Of a stretch of 47,168 nucleotides of DNA, positions 22,208 to 32,193 are shown one piece after another. Position 1 is the first letter of the stretch; each line of letters opens with the position of its first letter. The stretch is from the NCBI GenBank assembly GCA_015499995.1, contig JADNRV010000353.1:1-47168 (forward strand), in the 5' to 3' direction. Below the pieces are notes generated by a model. That model made no database searches. It was given only the letters and a program-made list of their open reading frames with translations, and was not told the origin of the DNA. Position numbers and translations under genes: made by a program. The stretch is from Flammula alnicola. Taxonomy: Eukaryota > Basidiomycota > Agaricomycetes > Agaricales > Strophariaceae.

Positions 22208-24201
22208 TTATGCATAGATTAGACGAGAGGTTCGAGCAAGAGAAATGGAAGGAAAGAAACGAAAAAAATGGGAGAAATGAAAGAAATGAAATGAACGAGT
22301 GCCCGGCGAACGAGAACAGTAGAGCAGCAACTCACGGAGGGATAACTTACCTCTAGTGCCCTGTACATGTGCTCCGTGCTGTATGAGTGTACTCCACCTC
22401 TCGTTATCGGATCGCCGGCTGCTGGGAGTACTAGGTGGAAAGTTAGATTTAACCCTTTCATAAGGCAACAAAGACAAAGCAGGAGCGGAGGGGTCATCAA
22501 TGTCATGCTTTCCAACATCGAACGAAAGCGCGATTGACAGGTATACTCGAGTACAACCGAAAAATACATCCAGCCCACATCGCCTACAAGCACGAGAAAG
22601 ATGAGAGACCACTACAGCGGCACCACGACGCAGCACAGTAAACATCATACACTTACGATCAATGGCATTCCCACCAACTTTTCGTATACGCGGGCCAATG
22701 TTGGGGCTCCTGAGGTCCTTGAAATATAGGTTTTTGGTTGTGTGGTGGCATCGAGTTCGACGTCAAGGCAGAATGGGGTGGTAGGCGGGAGAGAAGCAGA
22801 AGAAGGAGCGACCAGCTTGGCGGTATAGCGTCGCTTGAGCGTCGCTTGAGCGTCGCAAGCAAGACTCATCGCCGGCACAAATGAACTTGCACAGCCACAC
22901 AATGATCGCGAGTATGACGAAGACGCATGCGTTTTTGTATTTACGGCAAGTAGAACTGTTCTTCACTGGGAGAACACTTTGGCAGATGATGCATCGATAG
23001 TTCCGCTCTTCATTGAGATGACTCGAGAAAACGATGGCTAGATATTCTCGTCCCTGACAGGTTGGGCGAGTGGCGGGTGCGGTGGGTGCGGAAGACCTCC
23101 TTGCTGAAGGAGATGACGAAAAAGTGGTTGCACTGGAACGCTGAGATATGTCAGATTACGTGATTAACCAAAAGTAGGAAAGGAAAAGACGCGGACATAA
23201 AACGTCGAGGAGACACTGAACGGAGAGACGAGAGAGCCGGGGAAAGGATAAAAGAAGGTGGTGTAGAGAAGATAAGGGGCAAGAGAGAGTGAAAAACCTG
23301 AAAGTTACTATTCGCCAATATAGGTAAATTGTCCGCTTTTGAGCTTGGATTCGAAGACGAGGGTCTGAGGTTGCCTTGCATGTGCATGTCTGCGATCCGC
23401 CTCATTGACAGGCGACGCCGAAGATTGGTGCGGCCGGAGCGGGAGCTGGAGTTGGAACCAGAACCCAAATATGAGCGAGCGGTAGGTAGCACCACTCACT
23501 ACTAGGCTAGGCGAGAAAACTTGCTGGTGAACACATTATGAATCGCGGCGATGACGGCGTCAAAGACGCAACCGCAGAAATCGCGCAGAGGCCCAGGGCA
23601 ACACGAAACCAGTGAACAAACGCCTTCATCGTATCCTCTACGAGCGTGCAACTGCGTGCGTTGGCGTGCCACGCTAAGCACGCTAAGCACGCTCGTGCAC
23701 GCAGATATTCTCTAGCCCGCGTGTGAGATCCCTGTACCGCCCAACCACCCCCAATTCTACGCTTAGGACGGCGCCGGCACCATATCACACACGTAGTGAT
23801 GTTGTAGCGTTGTTCGTGGCCTCGAGGGGCTCCTGCTTGTCGAGCTGGGCGTCGAGCGGTATGGCGAGCATTTCTCGCTCGCGTACAGCCTGCGCAGCAC
23901 TTATCGCATTGCAAGATCCCTCGTAGTCGGTTCGAGGACGGCAGCGAGCGGTATTTGTGCTCGTGGAATGGTCTTCGTTCTTCAAGGCGGTGGGGGATGG
24001 TGTTTTCTCGTCCAGAGACAAATACTCACCTTGGTTCCACCGCTTTACCGTCGCTCTCGCCCTCCGCCCTCCAGCTTCTTCTCCGTCTCCTCGTTGTAGA
24101 TAATGATGAGCAGGTCGGTGGGTGTCGTAGAGGGCCTCAAGAGGCATTGGTGCAAATAAATCGAGAAGTAAGCTTAATCTAAAAGAACACAGAGATTCCA
24201 C
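22208..24201 (-). other. Unresolved intron-dense stretch, possible minus-strand gene or genes
   Basis: Several minus-strand open segments are bounded by plausible splice sites: a Ser/Arg-rich segment around 23330-23490, a segment after a CTCAG acceptor near 23146 containing YRCIICQSVLPVKNSSTC (a zinc-finger-like CxxC), a strongly hydrophobic stretch around 22870-22930 (CVFVILAIIVWLCKFI), and segments at 22645-22860 and 22210-22590. I could not find one set of junctions that keeps a single frame through all of them, so I give no product. Confidence 0.25.
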
Positions 24202-24496
24202 TATCCACTCCTAAAGCCGCGTGGTGGCTCCTGCTTCGAGTGCGTTACGGGCTGCCATTGGTACACGGAGGCAAGCTAAGGTCGTTTTCGTTTTGCGCCA
24301 GGGAAACCACTTCCCATTCCCGGGTTTGCGGCATCTCGACCCAAGAGATTGAGCCCATGTGTTGAGGCTGAACGAAGGAGGGCATAGGACAAAGTATCTC
24401 GAAGTCCTCACCAGATAAACAACGGAAGTGAGGAGTTCCCGCACACTCACATCCACCTGTGCCGCTTCATACCAGCTGCATCTTCGTTGTCGTAAA

Positions 24497-25923
24497 CTAA
24501 CGATTACCATCATTGTGACTGTGAAGTGATTCGAGGAAGTCTTCATCCTCTGAAGTATATTCAAGATCTGCCGAGCAAGGGTTTGTTAGGGCGACAAGAC
24601 ACGGCATGTAGCAGGAAACCAGACGCACTATGACCAGATATCAAGGCCGTTCCCATCGCAATTCGAGTACTCAAGTCGGCGCCTTCAGGCCAAGGAACAG
24701 CCCTTGCCCTTCTGCGTCCTGGTCCATGCCCGCGTATCGTGGGCACATGCCCCGCATCTGAAGACATGCCTATCTCCTCGTCACTCTCCTGCATCACGCC
24801 CGGCTGCGGTCTAGCTGTCCTCACTGCATTCCTTTTCCGAGAAGCTTGACGAGTCATCTCGATCTGTTCTGCGTACGAACCTGGCTTAACCTCCGGTTCC
24901 CAATATATGAGTTCAACCAGTTCCTCTGTCTGCTTTATGAGCTCTAGAACATCTTCGGGCAACGATTGCGATGGGGGCTGAAGGCGATGATACCTCCTGA
25001 ACTTAATCTCTGCATTGATAATTACCAAAAAGGGATTGAGTTCTGCACCCGGCCGGCGATTTGGTCCAGAGAACGGTGGGAAGGGGGGCCGGGCGAGATC
25101 ACCAGGCGACTCACGCAAACGGCGATCGGGTGATGGAACATACGTCTTGTGGCCGATCTGCGCGGGATCGTAGCAGGTGAGGACGCTTCCAACAGGAAGG
25201 AAATGTTCTGGATGGAGCACGACCAGCTCATACCGTGGATTCAAGAAGCTTGGGTTACTGAACTGTGGTCTCACGAGTCAGTTATGTGAGTGCCAATTGA
25301 GAGTAACTAACGCTCACATCGAGCCTTCGCTGTATCTTTACTCCCCGTTGGTCAAGATGTAGCTGTCGTGCGTTGTTGTCTACTTTAAGCATTTTGGTAA
25401 GTTCCCTGAGCGTTTCCGATGCGCCAGTCACGGCAATGAGAGCATACGAATCCAAGCATTTATGGATGACACGATCGACTGGGATGGGGGTTAAATCCAG
25501 CCGAGTCGTTATTAGAGATAGGAGTCTACTCACGGTTGGCGAGATTACTTGCGTCATCCAACTCGAACGCGGCGTCAACGATACCCAGGTCGATAATGAA
25601 CTTTTCCTTTATAATAAAATCGTGTTGTTGACCGTTGGGTTCCATGTTGGTTGGGTAAGTGGACTTACAATTTCGACCTTCTTGCCTGCATCGCTTCGAA
25701 CGGCACTAATCCAATGTGCACGCTCATGGGTATAGAGAAGGGACTTGGTGATGAGGCAACGCTCATCGCGATTGATGACGTCGAATGTAGCAGACTTCAC
25801 AGACCCCGACACAGATGCAGTGACAGAGGCGGAAGGACGCGCGATTGCTGGAAGACCGGCTATAGCGGGCATATCAGAGAAGGGTCCCACTGATAAGTGT
25901 TTGCGGCGGTTGAAGATTGACAT
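24497..25923 (-). CDS. HNH-endonuclease-like domain protein, divergent
   Basis: Five exons (25923-25669, 25606-25534, 25478-25318, 25262-24629, 24567-24497) with introns of 55-62 nt keep one frame and give 397 residues. The final intron was added because it has GTGCGT, a CTAAC branch site and a CAG acceptor, and opens a normal acidic C-terminus. Residues about 48-120 follow the basidiomycete HNH_2-like plan: VINRDERCLITKS, then ASNLANLDRVIHKCLDSYALIAV with the His and the HxxxD spacing. Later parts (NPRYELVVLHPEHFLPVGSVLTCYD and NAEIKFRRY) also fit proteins of this kind, whose cellular role is not known. The first conserved His of the motif is not obvious (ERAHWIS may supply it), so nuclease activity is doubtful. 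Confidence 0.65.
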
Positions 25924-26299
25924 GGTGCTGGCACTGGTTCAAGCTCGAATCGGCCAATCGTTGTTCAATGTTATGTTTGTTCTGATCACCCTACAACTTT
26001 TCATCTTATCTTATCTTCCCAAATCGGGCTTATCTCTCTTCCTTCCTTTGAATCGTCTCCCTTTTGTTGACTCGTTATTTTATTTCTCTATCCCGTTTAA
26101 GACTTCTAACATGGTTGTACGTACCCATACCGTACCGTCACGGCCTGAATTCTAATATTTGACAGCCGTAGCAAGTATGGCCGTAGACTGTATTACGGCC
26201 TGTACTACATACAGTACGGGTGCTCGACCCACATTGCTTTTTGGCCCCACATTGCTAAAAGCTGTGAAATTTGAAGGACGGAATCATTGAAGTTCAGAC
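25924..26299. other. Promoter side of the HNH-like gene
   Basis: No gene. A short imperfect palindromic stretch with ACGGCC and TACAGTACGG lies at about 26160-26220, and the MITE target site is at 26292-26299. Confidence 0.35.
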
Positions 26300-26832
26300 C
26301 AAGGGGGTGCGTGAACCTTAATAGCCGACCAGGGGTTGGTTAGTTAGTCCAGCCGCTGGCTGGCGAAAAAAATATTTATACCCCTCTATAAATGTCCCAA
26401 AATAGGTGCTTTGAAGTGACCCAAGGCAGGTTTTACACCATATATTGCCTTACATCTATTAAATACTGGCTGTAATACATATAGAAATGCTGTAGAACAT
26501 AGTTCGCGGCACTGAGTGGATGATGCAATCAATCATTGGATCTAATGTGACTTTTCTCGGCCATTTTCAACAGTCAAAAAATTATATTTCATTGGAAGAA
26601 TATACTAATACATATACAGTACCATTTAGAATGTATAAATCTCGAGCAAGCACCTCTTAAATGGGTTTGCGAGACGTCCGAGGAATCCAGTGGAGGGGCA
26701 CCTGCGTCATTGCTGATGTAATATTACCATATCGGGATGGTTCCTGATTACGTTAGTTAGTTAGTCCGTGAAATATTGGCTTAAAAAATAAATCGACCCT
26801 AGGTACTTTTTTTTATTTGGCGCACCCCCTTG
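26300..26832. mobile_element. hAT-type MITE, copy 2
   Basis: A 533-bp copy of the same family as 15999-16518, in the same orientation. It starts CAAGGGGGTGCG, ends CGCACCCCCTTG, and is flanked by the perfect 8-bp duplication GTTCAGAC (26292-26299 and 26833-26840). The two copies are alike over nearly all their length except a replaced segment around 26505-26555. There is no coding capacity. Confidence 0.9.
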
Positions 26833-26947
26833 GTTCAGACAATTTTTGGCTCCAGAAGCATGGATACTAGAAACGCCGAGCAGTGGTGTGCCTGTCCGTT
26901 TCCCAGTGCCCAAACACGGACAACATGCCCAGTGCCCACAAAACAAC

Positions 26948-27502
26948 TCAATACCAAGACCTTCCGAGTTCTTTGTCCATGTGATTATAGACCAGGTCTT
27001 TATCGACATACGACGCATATCTCAGGGATTCAATGGCAGATAAATTAGCTTTCTTGGAGGTTGTCAGTGGAGGCCGAGGTCGGTTGTGGCGATGGTGATA
27101 ATACCTGAACAAAAAAGGAGTCACGGTGATTGTAGATGGTGAAAAGTTCAAAGCGACATGCTCGTTTTGCGTCCGATACCTTTTGCGCGGGTGGCTCATA
27201 TGGAACTTCATGCAGAGAAGAGCCATGCCACATAAGAACACTCCGATCTCAGCCCCTCCCGGCTCGATGAGTTCCTTCCAGTCCTTGAAGTGCAGCGCGG
27301 ACCCTTGTAAGGCGCCATTAAACCTTCGTGTAGGAATCCCAAGGACCAGCCATGCCGTGTTGGCTGGAAGGCTCGATTCAAAAACTTCCAGCGCGCAAGC
27401 TGATTCGAGACACAAGACAAGCCTTAGAACGGAAAAGAGCGCCGAATTACTTGCTTGCCTCGCAGGATTACACGTTAGACTCCTTTTGTGCTCTTTAAAC
27501 AC
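26948..27502 (-). CDS. Hypothetical open frame, doubtful
   Basis: An uninterrupted 184-codon frame with no recognised domain. It includes a hydrophobic stretch (GVFLCGMALLCMKF) near the middle and a basic His/Arg-rich region after it. In this genome most genes have introns, and the position between a MITE and a transposon nest makes a chance or decayed frame quite possible. It is listed only because it is the longest frame in the area. Confidence 0.2.
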   Translation of the reverse strand: MFKEHKRSLTCNPARQASNSALFSVLRLVLCLESACALEVFESSLPANTAWLVLGIPTRRFNGALQGSALHFKDWKELIEPGGAEIGVFLCGMALLCMKFHMSHPRKRYRTQNEHVALNFSPSTITVTPFLFRYYHHRHNRPRPPLTTSKKANLSAIESLRYASYVDKDLVYNHMDKELGRSWY

Positions 27503-27877
27503 AATGTCAACGTGATCCCTTGACCCACTGTCAGTGTTTGTTCCTCATTAGCACGGGGAAGGTCAAGGGCTACCTGTTGCCCCTTGCGTACCCTTTGATT
27601 GGGTCATGTTATTTCGTGTGAAGCGCCAAAATTTTATGACAGCCGCTTAGAAGTCGGCTGGTGACGGTACAGACGATGTCGGAAAGTGCGTTGCTCTGGC
27701 CAAGCGAGTTAGAGTCAGGACTTGATTATAAGACATTGGTCAGAGTCTGGAGCAGTGGGGCACTCAGTCGACGTCAAACTTCCGCGGTCTTACAATCCAG
27801 AGTTTTCGTTCGACAACAAGGAAAAAGTTATTCACCTGGTCTGACTTTCAAGGAATCAAGGCGAATTATCCAAGAAT
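27503..27877. other. Intergenic left of transposon nest
   Basis: No recognisable gene. It ends at the TA that borders the nested elements. Confidence 0.35.
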
Positions 27878-27909
27878 TACAGGGCTTGCATAATACAGGG
27901 TCTTGCATA

Positions 27910-28342
27910 CACGGCGGACATTCAACTGTCAAGTCGGCCGACCGGTTGTCCTGTTAAGTCATACAGAGGTTACCGGCAAGTCATAACCTGTCATGACACA
28001 GGTTGACTTGCCGGTCACAGTGGCCGATGTCACGCTCTTTCTTTTTTTTAATGTTCTCGCCTCATATTCTGCATATTTAATAGTACTCATGTGTCGTGTT
28101 TATTCGATCACTATCAATCTACGTATTGTCTTCGCCACTATTTGAATTCGCTTTAATCTAACGTTAGCAACTAACAAACATAAGTCTGAGGCGAGAACAT
28201 TTAAAAAAAAGAAAGAGCGTGACATCGACCACTGTGACCGGCAAGTCAACCTGTGTCATGACAGGTTATGACTTGCCGGTAACCTCTGTATGACTTAACA
28301 GGACAACCGGTCGGCCGACTTGACAGTTGAATGTCCGCCGTG
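27910..28342. mobile_element. Foldback element with ~155-bp inverted repeats and 3-bp target duplication
   Basis: The arms 27910-28064 and 28187-28342 are almost perfect inverse copies (I see one substitution and one 1-bp indel). They begin CACGGCGGAC and end GTCCGCCGTG. The flanks are ATA (27907-27909) and ATA (28343-28345). The opposite arm of the host element near 30112-30141 contains the uninterrupted site, in which the two flanks join with a single ATA. Each arm also contains its own internal hairpin around ACCGGCAAGTC and GACTTGCCGGT. A CACNG start with 3-bp duplication would suit a CACTA-like superfamily, but that is inference. Confidence 0.85.
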
Positions 28343-28975
28343 ATAAAAACGTAGAGTCAATCATTCATTACACATTTGTTTGTACAGCGTTGCCACCTAC
28401 CAAAAAAGAAAGATTGATGATATTGTCACTCATCAGTCACAAAGTTGCTGTAGCGGGAAAGCGTGATATCCGTTTTTATACCTACACGGCTGGCCCTTCA
28501 ATTGAGTGATTCTTGAGTTTCGGAAATTCCGCCATGGTTGAGTCTGAATTTTGAGTTGTGTTTGAATTTTGGTTGAATAAATTTCAAAAAGTGATCACCA
28601 AGTTTTGGTTGAGTTGCCGTTCATGTTTCGTGCATCAATCAAAATATATGAACATTTTTTGAGTGAGTTTTCGGTATTTTGTTCAACACCACCGGTCGCG
28701 GTTTTGACCCGGTCGTCCAGACGATTTCACGCACCATCAAGCTGTATTTTGGATTGTTTACTTTTGATAACAACACCGAATTTTCATGTTCAAGTTGCTT
28801 CCCACCTCTCTCTCAACCCCACCACCTCCTCAGCGATGGTGCCAATCCCTTATCCCTCTCTACATCGAGTCCTTTTCTGCCGCATGATGTTGATGATGAA
28901 AACTCTCCGTGATTGTTTGTGCACAGTCAAATTTCCATGTTGTTGGAAACCACGTTGAGTGGCACGGAGCAGCTC

Positions 28976-29430
28976 TAAGGCTGAGCGTGATTCCAAGTCT
29001 TATACAAGTACTTGTGAGTTTACTCGTGGGAATACTTGCAAAGACTCGGACTTGTGAGTCCAAGTACTCGTGGGAAAAAATCTTTGAGAGTCCAAGTATT
29101 GGTTTTGGAAAATAAAATACTTGTGAGTATTGTAGAATATAGCTGATACATGACTTCTAGCCATAACAAAGAATATTATGATTTATTATCTATTAAATTA
29201 AGGCTTCTGTACATCATAAAGTGCCTTAATATATTTGTTTTATATAGAAATGAATGTTATTGACAAGTTACTTGTGAGTTTACTCGTGGGAATACTTGCA
29301 GGGACTCGGACTTGCAAGTCCAAGTACTTGTGGGAAAAGATCTTTGAGAGTCCAAGTATGGCTTTTTGGGGTGCAAGTACTTGCAGCTGCAAGTCCAAGT
29401 AACTCGCGAGTGCACTCGCACTCAGCCCTA
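28976..29430. mobile_element. Second hAT-type non-autonomous element, with internal direct repeats
   Basis: The termini are TAAGGCTGAG (left) and CTCAGCCCTA (right, the inverse apart from one base), flanked by a perfect 8-bp duplication AGCAGCTC (28968-28975 and 29431-29438). The interior contains two similar blocks of about 85 bp (near 29019-29102 and 29274-29357), both built from GAGTTTACTCGTGGGAATAC and short ACTTG/CAAGT inverted motifs. 455 bp, non-coding. Confidence 0.85.
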
Positions 29431-30141
29431 AGCAGCTCCTGTATTTTGTGACATTTGTGTGTTTGTTCTTTCCTCCCTCTCCCTGTCCTGCACATTTTTG
29501 CCTAGAAGTATTAAAGTTGGTGTGTTCTCTGCCCTCACTACTCCTTCACTGTCAGGTCTTTCTTACCATCCGCCACAAGTTGCCTTGGCTTCGAAGTTCA
29601 TCATGCAGGTTGCAATCCGTATCATTCAAGCAGCCAGCAACTGCCTTCGTTACTTCAAGAGCCTTCGTTCTTGTGTTACGATGGATCCTTGGAGTTGGGA
29701 CCAGAGGGGGGAGATCCAGTTGTTCTCGCACTTGTCCTCTTTCACTTCGCCAAGCTGTTGCCGCTGATTACCATGTACATTATATCAAGTCTACTAGTCA
29801 ATTCATTTCTCGTCATCCTATTCAGATGTGCTAGTAGTAAGGGAAAAATTGAAAGTGGCGGAGCCGTATTAGCAAGCAGATGGATTTGTTCACGGTGCAC
29901 TGCCTAGGTTGCACGGAGAATGTTTGAACACTGTGCAAGTAAATTTGCACGCAACTTAAAGTTTGGCGTGATAAACAAAACTCGGTGAATTAGACTTTCA
30001 GGAAATTTCAAATTCTGTTTGCACAAAACTCATCCGTCACAAAATCTAGTTTTTTTCAATGGAGTGACCCGGCTGTGTACACAACGCTGTACAAACAGAC
30101 CTCTGAGAATGATTGACTCTACGTTTTTATGCAAGACCCTG

Positions 30142-30284
30142 TAACGTTCAGTTCATAATTCTCAAAAATTGTTTGTACAGCTTTGCATATGTACAAAAAA
30201 GGAGACACAATCATCAAAGTTGCTGTATTGGGTAGGTGGCAACGCTATACAAACAACTTTTAGCGAATTATGAACTGAACGTTA
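30142..30284. mobile_element. Small inverted-repeat element between duplicated transposon ends
   Basis: It starts TAACGTTCAGTTCATAATTC and ends with the exact inverse, GAATTATGAACTGAACGTTA. It lies between the two right-end CAAGACCCTG units. If the outer TA on each side is the duplicated target, the element proper is 30144-30282 (139 bp). Confidence 0.65.
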
Positions 30285-30301
30285 TTGTGCAAGACCCTGT
30301 A

Positions 30302-30619
30302 TCCCCCCGTCATCCTCATCAAATTTCAATTTGGCCGAGCACTGCCCAGTGCCCGAAACTTGATTCGGCTCCGGCACGCCCGGCGACTAAAGAGACCAAA
30401 TTAGGGTCGTGTTCCCAGGATCGGACTTCCCGCACGAATTCGATATGTATGTACTTGGTTTCCTCCAATTGACATTGCACTCATTGCTCGCCCCTCGTCA
30501 ATAAGGTCTACGTTCAGCCGGGAGACTTTCGTCTAACACGATCTGTCGTTCTAATTCCCAGCTGTGTCACTGGGTAAAAGGAATGCGGCTTTGCCGGTTC
30601 CGAATATTCTCATCCCTCG
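30302..30619. other. Promoter region of ABM-domain gene
   Basis: About 320 bp from the transposon end to the start codon. No TATA box or other motif is evident. Confidence 0.35.
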
Positions 30620-31510
30620 ATGCCAGCAGTCGCCATACCTCTAGCGATGGGAACTAAGATTGGTGAGCATGTACTATTAAGGGCGCAAACATTTCACCAC
30701 CCTCTGGATACTTATACTGCACTGAAGTGGTTTGTGATGCCCTCAACTTCTTTTCCCAATGGCAACCGACGGTTTGTAGAATGGCTTGATCGATACGCCA
30801 TAGCTGATTCTTGATCTCTTGCAGTAAAATATGGCCTCCTAGTCCCTCTCGTTGCGCAACCAGATAAAGAGTTAGCCGTTAGCGACTTCTTGAACGGTGG
30901 ATATGATCTCGTCCAGGCCGAGCCAGAAACATCCCAATGGTTCGCGCTCAAGTACGCGGGAGTGACGCCCAGCACGTTCGCCATCTTCGACACGTTCGCG
31001 ACCACGTCTGGTCGCGCAGCGCATCTGTCGGGAAAAGTCGCCGAAGCACTGATGGCCAATGCTCCAAAACTTTTGAGCCCCGCACCCGAAATCGGAGAGC
31101 TTGAAGTATTGGCTAGCAAGGTGAAAGCCAGCGGGGGAGGAAAGACGGGTGGTTTGAGCCTTGGTTTGAGGGTTATCATCGAGGCAAAGTCTGAGAAGGT
31201 GCAGACTGTGAAGGACTTTTTAATCGTGCGTATTTCGCTTCTCGATCGTTCTGTTGAAAGGGCTAAACCTCTTCGATAACTGTAGGGTGCTCTTCCTATT
31301 GTCGAAGAAGAACCCGAAACCCCTGTTTGGTACGCCATTCATTTCCCTGGAACCAACAAATTCGGAATTGTAGACTTCTTCGCGAGCGAGGGAGGACGAG
31401 AGGCACATCTGGCGGGCAAGGTTGCCGCTGCTTTATTTGCTTCGGTAGATGACCTGCTTACTGGGGCTCCCGACGTAGTCAAGGTGGACGTACTGGCTGC
31501 CAAGGTTTAG
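30620..31510 (+). CDS. Tandem ABM-like (dimeric alpha-beta barrel) domain protein
   Basis: Exons 30620-30662, 30825-31225 and 31286-31510 (introns 162 and 60 nt) encode 222 residues. Two homologous halves are seen: QAEPETSQWFALKYAGVTPSTFAIFDTFATTSGRAAHLSGKVAEALM and EEEPETPVWYAIHFPGTNKFGIVDFFASEGGREAHLAGKVAAALF. Each has the ferredoxin-like pattern of antibiotic biosynthesis monooxygenase proteins, with the FAxxxGRxAHLxGKVAxAL helix and the LLxxAPxxxxxxVLAxKV last strand. Single-domain ABM proteins dimerise to form a barrel; here two domains on one chain could make the barrel internally. The first domain begins KYGLLVPLVAQPDKELAVSDFL. No signal peptide. The substrate is unknown; some family members degrade heme or oxidise quinones, but I see no residues proving either. 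Confidence 0.8.
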
Positions 31511-31785
31511 TCTGGACGAAACATGAAATCCAAATTTGACAGTCATGGTCATGCGTGCGCAGTTGTATAAAGCCAACTCCACATGTAACCGAATGTGCAA
31601 CCAATTGATTGATTTTTGAACGTAGACCTTCCTCTTTGAAAGTCTTTGTAGTAATGACGAGCCTCGTTATTAAAGTCTTCGAGCTCCATATCAGCTGCAT
31701 AACGGATGACGAGGAGCACATCGACCAGCGATGCTGTCGCACTTGGCAAATATGAAGTGCGCTGCCATCAAATGCGCCGTTGTCC

Positions 31786-32193
31786 TTACACCCCGTCCAA
31801 AACGCCGAGCAACACACTCCCGACCGCTGTCAGAATCGGCGCATAACTCCAGTGATTCCACTCTCCCTTTCCTACCTGAGCCCGACAGACAGCGCCATCC
31901 ACAAACGCCACGCCACTGCCTGCGATCAGGATCCATCCTAATGCCTTGCGGTCTCCGAAGTACGCGGTTGAGTAGATGGCCAGGCCCATGAATATGTCCC
32001 TCGCTCCGTAGATGACCATCAGGCCGTCGACGAGCTTCTTGTCCGAAGCGGAGGCTGGTGCTTCGAATTCGAAGAACTTGAGGGCGTGTCGGGGCCGTAG
32101 GATGGCATTGATGCCGAATCCTACGAAGATAGTGGCGAAGACGCTGGCGGCGATGAGGAGAGAGGGTGATTGGGAGAAGCTTGACGTTGCCAT
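31786..32193 (-). CDS. DUF4267 family small membrane protein
   Basis: Intronless, 135 residues. Four hydrophobic segments are visible: about residues 11-31, 57-78 (VIYGARDIFMGLAIYSTAYF), 83-100 (ALGWILIAGSGVAFVDGAV) and 116-133. The arrangement with FVGFGINAILRPRHALKFF after the first segment, a charged loop, then YGARDIFMG is typical of the fungal DUF4267 family, whose function is unknown. The gene lies 276 bp from the convergent ABM gene. Confidence 0.8.
   Translation of the reverse strand: MATSSFSQSPSLLIAASVFATIFVGFGINAILRPRHALKFFEFEAPASASDKKLVDGLMVIYGARDIFMGLAIYSTAYFGDRKALGWILIAGSGVAFVDGAVCRAQVGKGEWNHWSYAPILTAVGSVLLGVLDGV

Larger units (their letters stand above)
27880..30299. mobile_element. 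TA-flanked inverted-repeat element (Tc1/mariner-like termini), host of nested insertions
   Basis: The left end carries two tandem CAGGG(T)CTTGCA units (27880-27890 and 27896-27907). The right end carries the same unit twice in inverse orientation (30130-30141 and 30288-30299). Each outer end abuts TA (27878-27879 and 30300-30301), the target of Tc1/mariner-type transposases. The similarity continues inward through ATAAAAACGTAGAGTCAATC and a TGTTTGTACAGCGTTG block on both arms. No intact transposase frame remains. Three other elements sit inside it. Confidence 0.6.

Noticed and set aside
27910..28342. CRISPR-like or bacterial regulatory palindrome
   Set aside because: A single pair of long arms with a target duplication in a fungal genome; this is a foldback transposon and not a repeat-spacer array.
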